Shown: piece by piece, positions 8,191 through 17,424 of the stretch
Layout of the letters: each line of letters starts with the position of its first letter
Numbering within the stretch: the first letter of the stretch is position 1
Origin: Litorimonas sp051251645
GTDB taxonomy: Bacteria > Pseudomonadota > Alphaproteobacteria > Caulobacterales > Maricaulaceae
Direction: 5' to 3'
Length of the DNA stretch: 64,000 nt
Assembly: GCA_051251645.1 (NCBI GenBank)
Contig: JBPOEY010000002.1
Span: 124,001 to 188,000, forward strand
Notes under the pieces: model-generated
What the model saw: only the letters and a program-made list of their open reading frames with translations
Told to the model about the DNA's origin: nothing
The model's database searches: none
Translations under genes and position numbers: made by a program

Positions 8191-9425
8191 TCGAACCGTG
8201 TCCGGTAGCGATTGACGACGGCCATGGCGCCAATATTGAGCAGTAAGGTGATGACGAACAGAACAAGACCGAGCGCAAAGGCCGCCAGCGTGCGCGGACT
8301 GTCAAAGACCTGATCGCCCGTCAATAAAGCCACAATCTGTACGGTCACTGTGGTGACGGCGTCAAACGGGTTCGCTGACAAGTTCGCCGCGCGCCCCGCC
8401 GCCATGACCACGATCATGGTCTCGCCAATCGCCCGCGAAATTGCGAGCAGGAACGCGCCGATAATGCCCGGCAAAGCGCTACGAAAGACAACACGGATCA
8501 GGGTTTCAGACTTCGTCGCCCCTAAGGCGGTGGACCCATCGCGCAAACTTTGCGGGACGGCGCGGATGACGTCATCGGAGAGGGAACTCACCAACGGAAT
8601 AATCATCACCCCCATGACCAATCCGGCAGCCAGAGAGGATTGCGTTGCCACATCCGCACCAAACCAAGCGGCCGCGTCGCGGATCGCCGGACCGACGCTG
8701 ATAAGAGCGAAAAAGCCGTAGACCACAGTCGGAATTCCGGCCAACACTTCGATGGCGGGCTTGGCAAACGCTCGGGTCCGGGGCGAGGCATATTCTGAGA
8801 GATAAATCGCCACCATTAAGCCGATGGGTCCGGCAACAGCCATCGCGATCCCGGTGATAAGAAACGTCCCGGCAAACACGGGCACGGCCCCAAAAGCACC
8901 GCTCTGCCCGGCCCCGCCCGCGCGGATCGGGGTTTGTGGCGACCATTGCGTACCGAATAGAAATTCGAGGATCGACACATCACGAAAAAACAGGGTCGCT
9001 TCGAAGACAAGCGAAGCGACGATACCCGCTGTTGTCAGCAACGCCACGAGCGCCAACAGCATTAAGCCCGTCTCCGCCAACCGTTCAACATGGGTACGGG
9101 CCGCAAAGCCTGGCCTGACATTCGCAATCGACACGGTAAGCGGCAGGGCCGGAATAACGATCAGCGCAATCAGCCAGAGCCCATCCCCCTCGACACTCGG
9201 CGTTGCGCCCCGCATGGATAAGCCCGCGAGATAGATACCGACCCCGACGAGCCCGGTCAGGGCCGCCGCCAGACGGGCATGGTGGCGCGGTTGGGCGCGG
9301 GCGGCCGACGGTCCGAGGGTGTCAGGCACAACCAAACGCGCGGCACGGCCATAAATTATGCGGTAAGCCCCGACCATCAATGCGCCGACAATCACCAACA
9401 TATAGAGCGGCACCGGATCGCTCAC
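8187..9425 (-). CDS. pstC: phosphate ABC transporter permease PstC, extended N-terminus
   Basis: PstC pairs with PstA to form the phosphate channel. The protein has 412 residues, with two or three membrane segments in the first 110 residues ahead of the core permease domain; E. coli PstC has about 319. The core includes FLFGTQWSP, LAGIPTVVYGFFAL and the EAA motif LRDGSTALGATKSETLIRV. ATGA overlaps connect it with pstS upstream and pstA downstream, so the whole pstSCAB set appears co-translated. Confidence 0.93.
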   Translation of the reverse strand: MSDPVPLYMLVIVGALMVGAYRIIYGRAARLVVPDTLGPSAARAQPRHHARLAAALTGLVGVGIYLAGLSMRGATPSVEGDGLWLIALIVIPALPLTVSIANVRPGFAARTHVERLAETGLMLLALVALLTTAGIVASLVFEATLFFRDVSILEFLFGTQWSPQTPIRAGGAGQSGAFGAVPVFAGTFLITGIAMAVAGPIGLMVAIYLSEYASPRTRAFAKPAIEVLAGIPTVVYGFFALISVGPAIRDAAAWFGADVATQSSLAAGLVMGVMIIPLVSSLSDDVIRAVPQSLRDGSTALGATKSETLIRVVFRSALPGIIGAFLLAISRAIGETMIVVMAAGRAANLSANPFDAVTTVTVQIVALLTGDQVFDSPRTLAAFALGLVLFVITLLLNIGAMAVVNRYRTRFE

Positions 9426-10465
9426 GGACGCAACTCCGACGGGGTTTTCGCACGCTCGATCCGCTGTCGGATGGTGGCCCGTTCCGCATCTGACAGCGGG
9501 ATCAGCCCAATTTCTTCCAAATAGCCCCCCGGACCGGACGCTTCATCCGAGGTCAATTCGAGGGCATAATCCACCATACGCCGATCTTCTCCGCCGCGAA
9601 AATATAGGAATAGATCCCGCACCACCGGGTAGGACCCATTACGAATCGTGTCTTGGCTCGGCAGCACACCGCCAATCGCAATCCCTCTGACCTTGTCCGT
9701 ATTCTGATCCAGAAAAGAAAAGCCAAACACGCCGAGCGTTGTTGGAGAATTCGCTAACGTTCGGATCAAGGCATTATCATTCTCGCCCGCGTCAATCCAA
9801 CGCCCATCTTCGCGCAGATCATGGGCGCGCGAGCGAAATAGATTGGGCGTGGACCGCTCCATCTCCGCCAAACAAGGTAAGGCGCGTGCGCCGGCTTCCA
9901 TCGCTGTTTCAACAAAGGCGTCGCGCGTCCCCGACGTCGGCGGCGGGCCGTAAACCTTGATCATGTCCGGGGGCAGGGCCGGATCAATATCGGACCACCG
10001 CGCGTAAGGATTAAGCCTCGGCGTGCAGTCCGTCCCCGAGGTTGGTAATTCACGCGCCAACGCGCGGTAGAGCGTGAGCGGATCAATATCCATCGGCACA
10101 GCACCAATGGCGCGCGCGAGAACAATCCCGTCAAACCCCAATCGGACTTCAATCACCGGGGCGACACCATTACGCGCGCAGAGCGCCGCCTCAGACGGTT
10201 TTTGTGGGCGTGACGAGGTCGTCGCATCAATCGAGGCATGGCCCGAGCAGAACAGCTTGTGCCCGCCGCCACTGCCTGTCTGTTCGACAACCACCACCAC
10301 GCCTGTGCGCTCAGCATATGTTTCCGCCGCCTTAGCCGCGAACGGAAAGATCGTTGATGAGCCAACAATACGCACCGGGTCTTGGCGGTCCCCAGAACAG
10401 GCGCTCAACCCACCTGAGAGGAGCACGGCTGCGGTCATCGCGGCAATATGACTCCTAGCGCTCAA
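9422..10465 (-). CDS. pstS: phosphate-binding lipoprotein of the Pst transporter
   Basis: PstS captures periplasmic phosphate for PstCAB. The 347-residue product begins with a lipoprotein signal whose lipobox is LSAC (Cys at about 23). The mature protein opens with the PBP-like segment RIVGSSTIFPFAAKAAE and includes TSGTRDAFVE, a typical phosphate-binding loop of the family. The start codon is TTG at 10465, supported by a strong AGGGAGG six bases upstream; the next in-frame ATG would remove part of the signal peptide. It is the first gene of pstSCAB. Confidence 0.92.
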   Translation of the reverse strand: MSARSHIAAMTAAVLLSGGLSACSGDRQDPVRIVGSSTIFPFAAKAAETYAERTGVVVVVEQTGSGGGHKLFCSGHASIDATTSSRPQKPSEAALCARNGVAPVIEVRLGFDGIVLARAIGAVPMDIDPLTLYRALARELPTSGTDCTPRLNPYARWSDIDPALPPDMIKVYGPPPTSGTRDAFVETAMEAGARALPCLAEMERSTPNLFRSRAHDLREDGRWIDAGENDNALIRTLANSPTTLGVFGFSFLDQNTDKVRGIAIGGVLPSQDTIRNGSYPVVRDLFLYFRGGEDRRMVDYALELTSDEASGPGGYLEEIGLIPLSDAERATIRQRIERAKTPSELRP

Positions 10466-10513
10466 CCGGACCTCCCTTTCGCATCCGATCCACTGACGGG
10501 CGTCGCGTTCATA

Positions 10514-10531
10514 TTGTCACTGATCGGTCAG
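10514..10531 (+). promoter_or_regulatory. weak Pho-box-like repeat between pstS and the MATE gene
   Basis: TTGTCAC-TGAT-CGGTCAG resembles two CTGTCAT units spaced by four bases, with about 11 of 14 positions matching. It lies in the divergent gap between pstS (start 10465) and the MATE gene (start 10593), where PhoB control of pst would be expected. The better-matching strand points toward the MATE gene, which weakens the call. ATTGTC/GACAAT ends also make the region a loose inverted repeat. Confidence 0.3.
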
Positions 10532-10592
10532 CCCCGACAATGCAACCGCAGAACTTTACAGCGTGCGTAAAGAGGCGCAGGGGGCGCGCCAA

Positions 10593-12038
10593 ATGTCAGA
10601 TCAGACCCATATCAAAACGTTACCCATGACTTTGCGCGGCGAAACCCGGGCTCTGCTCGCGCTGGGCGGACCTATGGCGTTGACCCAGATTGTGTCCTTT
10701 TCGATCTATACTATCGACACCATTATGATTGGCCGTGTCGGCACAGAGGCTTTGGCGGCAGCCGCGGTCGGGTCTGTAATTTATTTTCTGCTCTGGATGA
10801 TCGGCGCCGGTCCAGCCAGCGCCGTCACGCCGATGGTCAGTCAGGCGATCGGCTCGACCATTGGGCATTCAGGTACGGATGCCCGCCGCGACGCCCGGCG
10901 CAGTGTGCGCATGGCGCTCTGGTTAGTCGTTCTGTTGACCGTGCCGATGTTTACCGCCTTGTTCGCAACCCGCGATATCCTCATCTTTTTCGGACAAGAC
11001 CCCGTTGTTTCGGCCATGGCACAAACGTATGTGATCGCGTTGGCTCCCGGTTTGCCCTTTGCGATTGGAACGATGGTTCTCCGCAATTTTCTGGCCGCTT
11101 TGAATAAAACCCTATTGCCGTTTTTAATCGTGACGGTCGCGGTTGCCATAAATGCGGGTTTAAACGCGCTATTGATCTTTGGTCTCTGGGGCGCGCCGGA
11201 ATTAGGGCTTGTCGGAGCGGGTATCGCCAGTTCGATTTCTTACGCCCTTTGCTTCGGAATGCTGGCCCTCAATGTGTCTCTCGACCCTCAGGCCAGAGTG
11301 TTCGAAATTTTCCGCAATATATTCGCCTTTGATCGCGAGCGCTTTGGGGAGTTGGTCCGCCTCGCATGGCCGATTAGCGTCACGACCCTGTTCGAAGGTA
11401 TGCTGTTTAACGCCGCCGCTCTCGTGATGGGCGCGATCGGCGTGCGCGAGCTGGCCGCTTACCAAGTCGGGCTCAATGTGGCGTCTATGGCGTTTATGCT
11501 GCCGTTCGGCTTTGCCATGGCGGGCGCGACACGGATCGGGTTGGCGGAAGGGTCCGGCAATGCGGGCGCGCGGCGCCGGGCGGCCCAAGCGACACTAATG
11601 ATTGCTGTTGGCGGCATGACTGTCATCGCCGTCATCGTAGCGCTGTTTCCGCACTTTATTGCGCATCTTTATATGCGGCCTGACAATCCTGAGAATATTG
11701 CCACCCTCGGCTTCATCCTCGGCTTCCTCCCGATTGCCGCCGGATTCATGGTGATCGACGCCGTTCAGGTCGCCGCGAACCAATTGCTTCGCGGCCTGAA
11801 AGACGTCACGGCTCCTATGATTATCACGGGCGTCAGCTTCTGGGTCATCGGCTTTCCAGCCTGTTACTTTCTGGCGTTTCACACGCCGGTCGGCGCAAAC
11901 GGGGTTTGGTATGGGTTAATGATCGGGTTGACGGCGGCCTCTATCGGCCTTGGAACAAGGCTTTTGCGGCAGCTTCGGCAGCCACCTGTGCCTCCGAAAT
12001 TGAAGTCGAGCTCTCACCCAGAACCGGCTCTTCAATAA
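10593..12038 (+). CDS. MATE family multidrug/cation exporter
   Basis: The 481-residue inner-membrane protein has about 12 hydrophobic helices in two repeats and belongs to the NorM-like MATE family, which exports cationic compounds using Na+ or H+ gradients. Features include ALGGPMALTQIVSFSI in helix 1 and TIDTIMIGRVGTEALAAAAV, a characteristic MATE N-terminal segment. ATG 10593 is chosen; a GTG at 10563 is also in frame. The last 30 or so residues are Pro/Ser-rich and are encoded antisense to the DUF1491 gene, with a 98-bp tail-to-tail overlap. Substrate unknown. Confidence 0.9.
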   Translation: MSDQTHIKTLPMTLRGETRALLALGGPMALTQIVSFSIYTIDTIMIGRVGTEALAAAAVGSVIYFLLWMIGAGPASAVTPMVSQAIGSTIGHSGTDARRDARRSVRMALWLVVLLTVPMFTALFATRDILIFFGQDPVVSAMAQTYVIALAPGLPFAIGTMVLRNFLAALNKTLLPFLIVTVAVAINAGLNALLIFGLWGAPELGLVGAGIASSISYALCFGMLALNVSLDPQARVFEIFRNIFAFDRERFGELVRLAWPISVTTLFEGMLFNAAALVMGAIGVRELAAYQVGLNVASMAFMLPFGFAMAGATRIGLAEGSGNAGARRRAAQATLMIAVGGMTVIAVIVALFPHFIAHLYMRPDNPENIATLGFILGFLPIAAGFMVIDAVQVAANQLLRGLKDVTAPMIITGVSFWVIGFPACYFLAFHTPVGANGVWYGLMIGLTAASIGLGTRLLRQLRQPPVPPKLKSSSHPEPALQ

Positions 12039-12342
12039 AGTGGCGCCCGTCGCGGTCTTCGATCTCAACCACGGTGAGGTCAGGGTCGAAATCCAAACGT
12101 GACGCGACCGTCTTTGCCAATGTGACAGCGTCGAGGTCTTGCCCGCGCCATACGCGGTCCCCCTCCATATTCCGTTCCGGCGTGTAGAGGTGCAAAGCGT
12201 CACGCGCGCTCACAACCACCAGCACACTGCCCGCGTCGCGGTCACCCCGTGTCATCACACAGGCAAACGCGCCGCCGACCTGCGCCCGTCGAATCAGAGC
12301 ATCAACCCAAATCCCTGTTTTCAACTGTGCGCGGGGTGTCAT
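11941..12342 (-). CDS. DUF1491 family protein
   Basis: From the ATG at 12342 (AGGAGAA ten bases upstream) the protein has 133 residues. It reads MTPRAQLKTGIWVDALIRRA at the start, continues with CVMTRGDRDAGSVLVVV, and ends in an alanine-rich helix, the pattern of alphaproteobacterial DUF1491 proteins. Its function is not known. An upstream in-frame ATG at 12408 would add 22 poorly conserved-looking residues. The 3' end overlaps the convergent MATE gene by 98 bases. Confidence 0.8.
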   Translation of the reverse strand: MTPRAQLKTGIWVDALIRRAQVGGAFACVMTRGDRDAGSVLVVVSARDALHLYTPERNMEGDRVWRGQDLDAVTLAKTVASRLDFDPDLTVVEIEDRDGRHFIEEPVLGESSTSISEAQVAAEAAAKALFQGR

Positions 12343-12454
12343 GGGCTCGGCTTCTCCTGTTTCGGGAACGTGCTGCGGTGAATTCGCCTGATACGGTGTC
12401 CGTGGCACGGTCCTTGCTTCGTTGATAGCATATTAAACGACGGGGTCCCCCACC

Positions 12455-15031
12455 ATGAACCGCACACACGTCCGGTCTCTTATTATCAGCTCTGTCGCCG
12501 TTCTGCCACTTCTGGCGGGAACCGCTTGGGCCGAGCCAATCACGCCGACCCTGTCGGACAGCGTTGACGCTGTGCCTGCGCAGATGGTCGTCGAAGCCGA
12601 AGACCCAAAACCTGTCAGCCGCACCTATACGGCAAGCTTAAAAGACGCCACCCGTGACCGCGAGAGCCGCACCTTGGATTGGCGCAATCCGCAAATCGAA
12701 TTACGTTTTGATCTTACCCACGCTGATATTATTGAGGCCCTCTCAGTCACCCTGTCTGCCGATCCATTGGCCGGGGTTGACCCGTCTATTCCGCTGATCC
12801 TGCAATTTAATGGCGGGAAGTCTGTTGAAATTCCAACCAATGGCCGCGGATTTGACAGTGTCATTGATCTGGACCGCACACGCGCTCGTGAAACGGGCAA
12901 TGTGCTGCGCCTGTCTTATGCGACACGCTGCGACGCGCCAACAGGCGGCTACCGGCTCAATCTGGATGAATCCCGGTTGCAAGTCAGCGCCTATCCGCGC
13001 GCCAGACGGCTACAACTGCGCGAAGTCGAAAAACGCTTCGCCAGCCTGACCTTCGCGCCTAAAACAATCGGGCTACTGGCCGGCGGCGGCGCGCAAACCA
13101 AGCTCCAAGCCCTCGCCGCGCAAGGCATTGGGCTCCGTATGGAACACATTCCGGACTTCCGCCTCAGCGCGGGCGAGTCTGATTTTGATTTAATCATGAT
13201 TACGCGGGATCAATTGGTCGATTATACTGACGACGCTGATATCCTATCCGGCACGGGACCAAGCATCACCCTGTCTAAGACAGAGACCAATCGGCTCTTC
13301 CTAACCGGGGATACACCCGGAGAGGTGATGGCCTCCGTCAGTGCTTTTGCGAGCGCCTTCTTACCCTATTCACGCCGGTCAGTGACCACGCCCACCGAAG
13401 TGATGGCGCAAAGTCCGCTTGATGTGGATCGTCGTCTGATCGTTGAAAAAGCCACACTTGACTTGCTGACGGTTCAAACCGGAACGCACCGCGAATATAC
13501 GTTCGACGTGGCGGACCCCGCCGCCAGCACAGGCAATCTCGTGCTGCGCTTGAACCGGGATGACCAAACCCAAAAAGGCACGCGCCTGACGGCCACGCTC
13601 AACGGCGTCAATCTGGGCGAAGCCAAAGTTCGCGGGAAACGCAAGACGGTCGACTACCCGATCAAACAAGGACTTCTGCTTGGCACGTCCAATCGGCTGG
13701 AACTCACCACGCAGGACGCCAATGACCGCCCGCGGTGTGGCGCCAGCGTACCGTTCATCGCCATTGCTGAAGGCTCCGAACTGCGCCTGTCGACGGCGTT
13801 CCCGACACCACCCTCAGACCTGTCTCGCTTCGCCGCTAACGGATCGCTTTTTAGCGAAGCCGCCGGGGCCGAGACCGTGATGGTCCTGCCAACGCGAGAT
13901 CAGGACTTCACCACATCCCTCACCGTTGTTGCGAAATTAGCGCAAGCCAGTGGGCGCGGCTGGGTCGGCGCGGAATTTAACCGCGGGGAAACGGATCTCG
14001 AAAACCGTCATATCCTCATCATTGAACCCTATGCTCAGATCGAAAGAGCCTTTCGCCTCACGGCGCCGCGCGGCTTACAAAGTGCATGGCGCGGACATGG
14101 TGAAGGCGGCGGACAATTTAATACAATTGAACAATTTGCCAGTTTGGACGGCGATGATGTCGTGCGCCAAGCGTCCGCCAATATTCGCACGACAGGCCTC
14201 GTTCAAGCGGGCGGTGTCGCGGCGATTTACCCGGATGACTCGGGGTATTTGATCGGGATTATTTCAAACACGGCGGAGAGTTCCTTCTCGACCGCTATGC
14301 GTCCCCTGTTGACAGACATGCATTGGAACGGCCTGAAAGGTGCGGTGACGCGTTGGAACGACAGTGCCGTCATTATGGCACAAGCCGCCCTTCCTATGCC
14401 AGAGCTTGGCCTGCCCGTCGAAGCCCCGAAGCCTATGTCCCTGACAGAACGCGCCAAAGGCATAGCCGCGCAAATGGCCGCGGTCGAATGGCCGCGTCCC
14501 AATGTCGATGGTCTCGGCGGTTGGATTGATACGCGGTGGACATCATTTTCCGACACGGTCCGATCCAAAACAGCGACAATCGAAATTACCCGAATTGAGG
14601 GTGCCGTCGAAGAGGCTGTTCAAGACGTTGTCGCCGAATCCATTAAGACGACGCAATCCGCGCTGAGCAGCCAAAAGGCGATTGAAGTCAAACAAGCGGC
14701 GCAGGGGTTACAGGGTAAGCTCGATGCGATTGATGCGAAAACAGCTGATTTACGGACGGCCTTCTGGAAACATCTCGACATTCCAATGCAAGATATGAAG
14801 TCGGCCCGGATCGGCCAAGCCCAGATCATTCCAGTAGCATTAGGCGTGACAATTTTGTTCTTGATGGTTTTAGTTGGGCTCGCCTTCGCCTCCCCGCCGA
14901 GCGGACCGCGCAAACATGACCCCGCGAGAAAACGACCGCCGGGGCCAAACCCGTATCAGCGGCGCGCATACAACGAACCTGTGCGTTGGACCTCAGAGCC
15001 TGACACAGCGATCCGGCGGCGTCGGCGCTAA
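12455..15031 (+). CDS. BcsB-like cellulose synthase regulatory subunit
   Basis: This 858-residue protein has a signal peptide (residues 1-26, cleavage after AWA) and a large periplasmic part. A single C-terminal membrane helix (about 791-812) is followed by a basic, Pro/Arg-rich cytosolic tail. That layout and the repeated beta-rich domains match BcsB, the periplasmic partner of the cellulose synthase BcsA. BcsA, BcsC and BcsZ are not in the window, so either the catalytic subunit is elsewhere or this homologue serves another glucan synthase. Residues about 690-770 look helical and may extend the usual BcsB stalk. The family call rests on architecture and general similarity, not on a single diagnostic motif. 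Confidence 0.7.
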   Translation: MNRTHVRSLIISSVAVLPLLAGTAWAEPITPTLSDSVDAVPAQMVVEAEDPKPVSRTYTASLKDATRDRESRTLDWRNPQIELRFDLTHADIIEALSVTLSADPLAGVDPSIPLILQFNGGKSVEIPTNGRGFDSVIDLDRTRARETGNVLRLSYATRCDAPTGGYRLNLDESRLQVSAYPRARRLQLREVEKRFASLTFAPKTIGLLAGGGAQTKLQALAAQGIGLRMEHIPDFRLSAGESDFDLIMITRDQLVDYTDDADILSGTGPSITLSKTETNRLFLTGDTPGEVMASVSAFASAFLPYSRRSVTTPTEVMAQSPLDVDRRLIVEKATLDLLTVQTGTHREYTFDVADPAASTGNLVLRLNRDDQTQKGTRLTATLNGVNLGEAKVRGKRKTVDYPIKQGLLLGTSNRLELTTQDANDRPRCGASVPFIAIAEGSELRLSTAFPTPPSDLSRFAANGSLFSEAAGAETVMVLPTRDQDFTTSLTVVAKLAQASGRGWVGAEFNRGETDLENRHILIIEPYAQIERAFRLTAPRGLQSAWRGHGEGGGQFNTIEQFASLDGDDVVRQASANIRTTGLVQAGGVAAIYPDDSGYLIGIISNTAESSFSTAMRPLLTDMHWNGLKGAVTRWNDSAVIMAQAALPMPELGLPVEAPKPMSLTERAKGIAAQMAAVEWPRPNVDGLGGWIDTRWTSFSDTVRSKTATIEITRIEGAVEEAVQDVVAESIKTTQSALSSQKAIEVKQAAQGLQGKLDAIDAKTADLRTAFWKHLDIPMQDMKSARIGQAQIIPVALGVTILFLMVLVGLAFASPPSGPRKHDPARKRPPGPNPYQRRAYNEPVRWTSEPDTAIRRRRR

Positions 15032-15047
15032 GACGGGACGGCTAAGA

Positions 15048-16658
15048 TTAGGAATTGAGCGAGGGTAAATAGACCCGCGCGACAGTCCCGTCCCCCATAT
15101 CACTGCGAATATCAAGCCGCCCATCATGAAGCTCTGCCAAAGTTTTGACGAGCGATAGCCCTAAGCCGGATCCGCGCGCATCAACAGACTGCGCCGAACT
15201 CCCTTGCGCAAAAGGTTCCCCGATGCGGGTGATGTCGTCCGCACTCATACCGGGGCCTTCGTCAACGACGGAGAGGCACACAACGCCGTCCACATCCTCA
15301 GCCGAGACGCGAACTATGCCCCCTTGGGGGGAGAATTTTACAGCGTTGGAAAGCAGGTTGAGCAAAATTTGACGTGCGGCTTTCCGGTCCGCCGTGATCA
15401 GAAGCGCGTCATCCTGGGGCACATTTATGTCAATCGTGACCTCCGCTGAATCCGCAGAGGGACGGATCATTTTCACAGAGCTTCGCACCACATCGGCAAT
15501 ATCAAATGTGTCCGGCAAGAGCGTATATTTTCCCGCCTCGACCTTAGACAGGTCGAGCACATCGCCGATCAGATCGAGCATATATTGGCCGCTATCGTGG
15601 ATCAGGTCTGCATATTCGGCATATTTGCCCGGCAATGGCCCAAACAAACGCGACCGCATCATATCAGAAAATCCGATAATCGCATTTAGCGGTGTCCGCA
15701 GTTCATGACTAACCCCAGCAAAGAAGAGTGTTTTTTCGCGCGCTTCGCGTTCCGCGACGGTCTGGGATTGGCGCAGCGCTTCGAGTTGCGCTGCATCATT
15801 GGTGCGGTCGAGCGCATGAACCAGTAATTCACCCTGCGCTGTCGGCGTGATATTAATATCATAGCTAGTTTTTGTTCCCGCTGCATTGGGCACACTGACC
15901 CGCGTCACGTTCGACATATTATTGCGCCGGGCCATATCAGCCGCATCGCGTATCCGAACACTCGCCTCACCGCCGCCCGCAATGTCTCCTAGCAGAATAT
16001 CTTCGCTCAATTGGTCGAGACCGAATTGTTCGTGGCCTTCGCGGTTCGCGTCGACCAAACGATCATCCGTCCCAAACCGGAACACGCCGCCGACAACACT
16101 GTCGCCCCAGCGACCAAAATTCGTCGCCGCAGACGCGGCATTCCCGCTCCCTCCCGTCTGCGCCCCGGCAATCATCGTCGCAATAATGAGGGACAAAGTC
16201 CCGGCCGTTCCGAGCATAATGAGAAAATCCGTGCCTGATTCTGACAAGGGCGACCCGCCCAGACCAATCAGGCTCATCGAAAGCAATGTCGCGATCAGAC
16301 CGAGCGCAGCCAAGACCAACGCTTCAATTACGCGTTCGCGGGTGAATAACATCGCGATGGCGGGGATGCAGAGGAAGGTGATCGCCAATTGCGACAAGCC
16401 CCCAAGCAGTGTCGCCGTCACCGCAAAGCCCGTCCATAAGGCAAGCAAAACAACCTGTGACCACGTCTGGTGTAGCGCGGGTAATAATAGCAAGGAAATC
16501 AACGCCGGAATGGCGAGGCTAACCGCGACTTTCCCAAAGGGTTCGACCGCGCCCGTTGCAAACATTGCAACAGCGGCCCCTGCCATAATGACAACAAGCC
16601 AAATCAGCATGGGCCCCACGAGGCGTGGCTTCGGCGATATATTGGCAACTTGGCTCAT
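15048..16658 (-). CDS. membrane histidine kinase, DivJ/PleC-like
   Basis: The 536-residue sensor kinase has a hydrophobic N-terminal half (about residues 14-165, roughly six helices). A PAS-like region (about 180-290) follows, then a HisKA domain with SHELRTPLNAIIGFSDMM (His near residue 318) and an HATPase domain with NLLSNAVKFSPQGG, DEGPGM and GSGLGLSLVK. There is no receiver domain. The HisKA sequence, including GPLPGKYAEYADLIHDSG, closely resembles the DivJ/PleC/PdhS group that phosphorylates DivK in alphaproteobacteria. Assignment to DivJ itself would need phylogeny. It ends 17 bases from the BcsB stop and is divergent from the SufE gene. Confidence 0.88.
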   Translation of the reverse strand: MSQVANISPKPRLVGPMLIWLVVIMAGAAVAMFATGAVEPFGKVAVSLAIPALISLLLLPALHQTWSQVVLLALWTGFAVTATLLGGLSQLAITFLCIPAIAMLFTRERVIEALVLAALGLIATLLSMSLIGLGGSPLSESGTDFLIMLGTAGTLSLIIATMIAGAQTGGSGNAASAATNFGRWGDSVVGGVFRFGTDDRLVDANREGHEQFGLDQLSEDILLGDIAGGGEASVRIRDAADMARRNNMSNVTRVSVPNAAGTKTSYDINITPTAQGELLVHALDRTNDAAQLEALRQSQTVAEREAREKTLFFAGVSHELRTPLNAIIGFSDMMRSRLFGPLPGKYAEYADLIHDSGQYMLDLIGDVLDLSKVEAGKYTLLPDTFDIADVVRSSVKMIRPSADSAEVTIDINVPQDDALLITADRKAARQILLNLLSNAVKFSPQGGIVRVSAEDVDGVVCLSVVDEGPGMSADDITRIGEPFAQGSSAQSVDARGSGLGLSLVKTLAELHDGRLDIRSDMGDGTVARVYLPSLNS

Positions 16659-16716
16659 GATATTCCACTAACAGGCATTAACTATGATAGGGTGAAATTC
16701 GCAGTTTAAACGATCC

Positions 16717-16740
16717 AATTCGCGCCTGAGGCGAATTTTT
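16717..16740 (+). terminator. hairpin with U-run in the sufE leader region
   Basis: AATTCGC (16717-16723) and GCGAATT (16731-16737) form a perfect 7-bp stem with a 7-base loop, and TTT follows directly. It lies about 90 bases upstream of the SufE-like start and within a divergent promoter region. If transcription toward sufE starts upstream of it, the hairpin could act as an attenuator; otherwise it may stop stray transcripts. Confidence 0.35.
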
Positions 16741-16830
16741 CGACACTTTTCCCCTCGCCTCACGTCTGCCAGCCGGGTTACGGGCTATCGAGAGTTGCGA
16801 GACGGGCCCGACCACCCTATCTGCGAGCCG

Positions 16831-17253
16831 ATGACCGATACACATGCATGGCCTGACGATGTTGCGACCCTAATCGAGGACTTCGAATTTCTCGATGGCT
16901 GGGAAGAACGCTATATGCATGTCATTGATCTTGGCAAGGCCATGGACCCGCTCCCGGAAACCGATCAGATTGAGGCCAACAAAGTTCAGGGTTGCGCGTC
17001 ACAAGTCTGGCTTGTGAGCGACCGCGACGCCGACGGTCACCTCGCCTTTCGCGGCGCGTCAGATGCCCATATTGTCAGCGGCCTTGTCGCGATTGCTGTG
17101 CAGGTGTTCTCGCATAAACCCGACGCGCTCATCCGTGATTTTAATACGGACGCGCTATTTGATGCGCTCGGCCTGTCGGAACATTTGTCCAGCCAACGCG
17201 CCAACGGCCTACGTAGCATGGTGGCGCGGATTAAGCGTGAGGCTGGGGCGTAA
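16831..17253 (+). CDS. SufE-like cysteine desulfurase activator
   Basis: SufE proteins accept sulfur from the cysteine desulfurase SufS for Fe-S cluster assembly. The 140-residue protein has the family's KVQGCASQVWL motif with the sulfur-accepting cysteine at about residue 55. The start at ATG 16831 gives the normal family length (E. coli SufE has 138). The frame is open upstream to 16795, but the added residues look non-family. It stands alone; the remaining suf genes are not in the window. Confidence 0.92.
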   Translation: MTDTHAWPDDVATLIEDFEFLDGWEERYMHVIDLGKAMDPLPETDQIEANKVQGCASQVWLVSDRDADGHLAFRGASDAHIVSGLVAIAVQVFSHKPDALIRDFNTDALFDALGLSEHLSSQRANGLRSMVARIKREAGA

Positions 17254-17259
17254 TCTCTC

Positions 17260-17424
17260 CTATTTCGGTTTTTTCGGCCAATCTTTGGACACGCGGATGA
17301 CCATGTCGATGCCGAGCACGGCGATCAATCCGGCCATGAGGGCGAAGATGGGGTGGCGCAGGGCGACAAGGCTCATGATGCCAATGGCAACGCCGAGGAT
17401 GATTGCGTAGGGGTGGATTTTCAT
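17260..17424 (-). CDS. 54-residue two-helix membrane protein
   Basis: A short gene reads MKIHPYAIILGVAIGIMSLV at its start and ends KDWPKKPK. It has two probable membrane helices (about residues 6-23 and 27-44) and a basic C-terminal tail, suggesting a hairpin in the inner membrane with the tail inside. Its ATG overlaps the TGA of the HNH gene as ATGA (17421-17424), the same coupling used elsewhere in the window, which is the main support that it is real. No family was recognised and no function is proposed. Confidence 0.65.
   Translation of the reverse strand: MKIHPYAIILGVAIGIMSLVALRHPIFALMAGLIAVLGIDMVIRVSKDWPKKPK

Noticed and set aside
15886..16671. 261-codon frame antisense to the first histidine kinase gene
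   Set aside because: The kinase motifs on the minus strand are clear, while the antisense product is low-complexity and domain-free.
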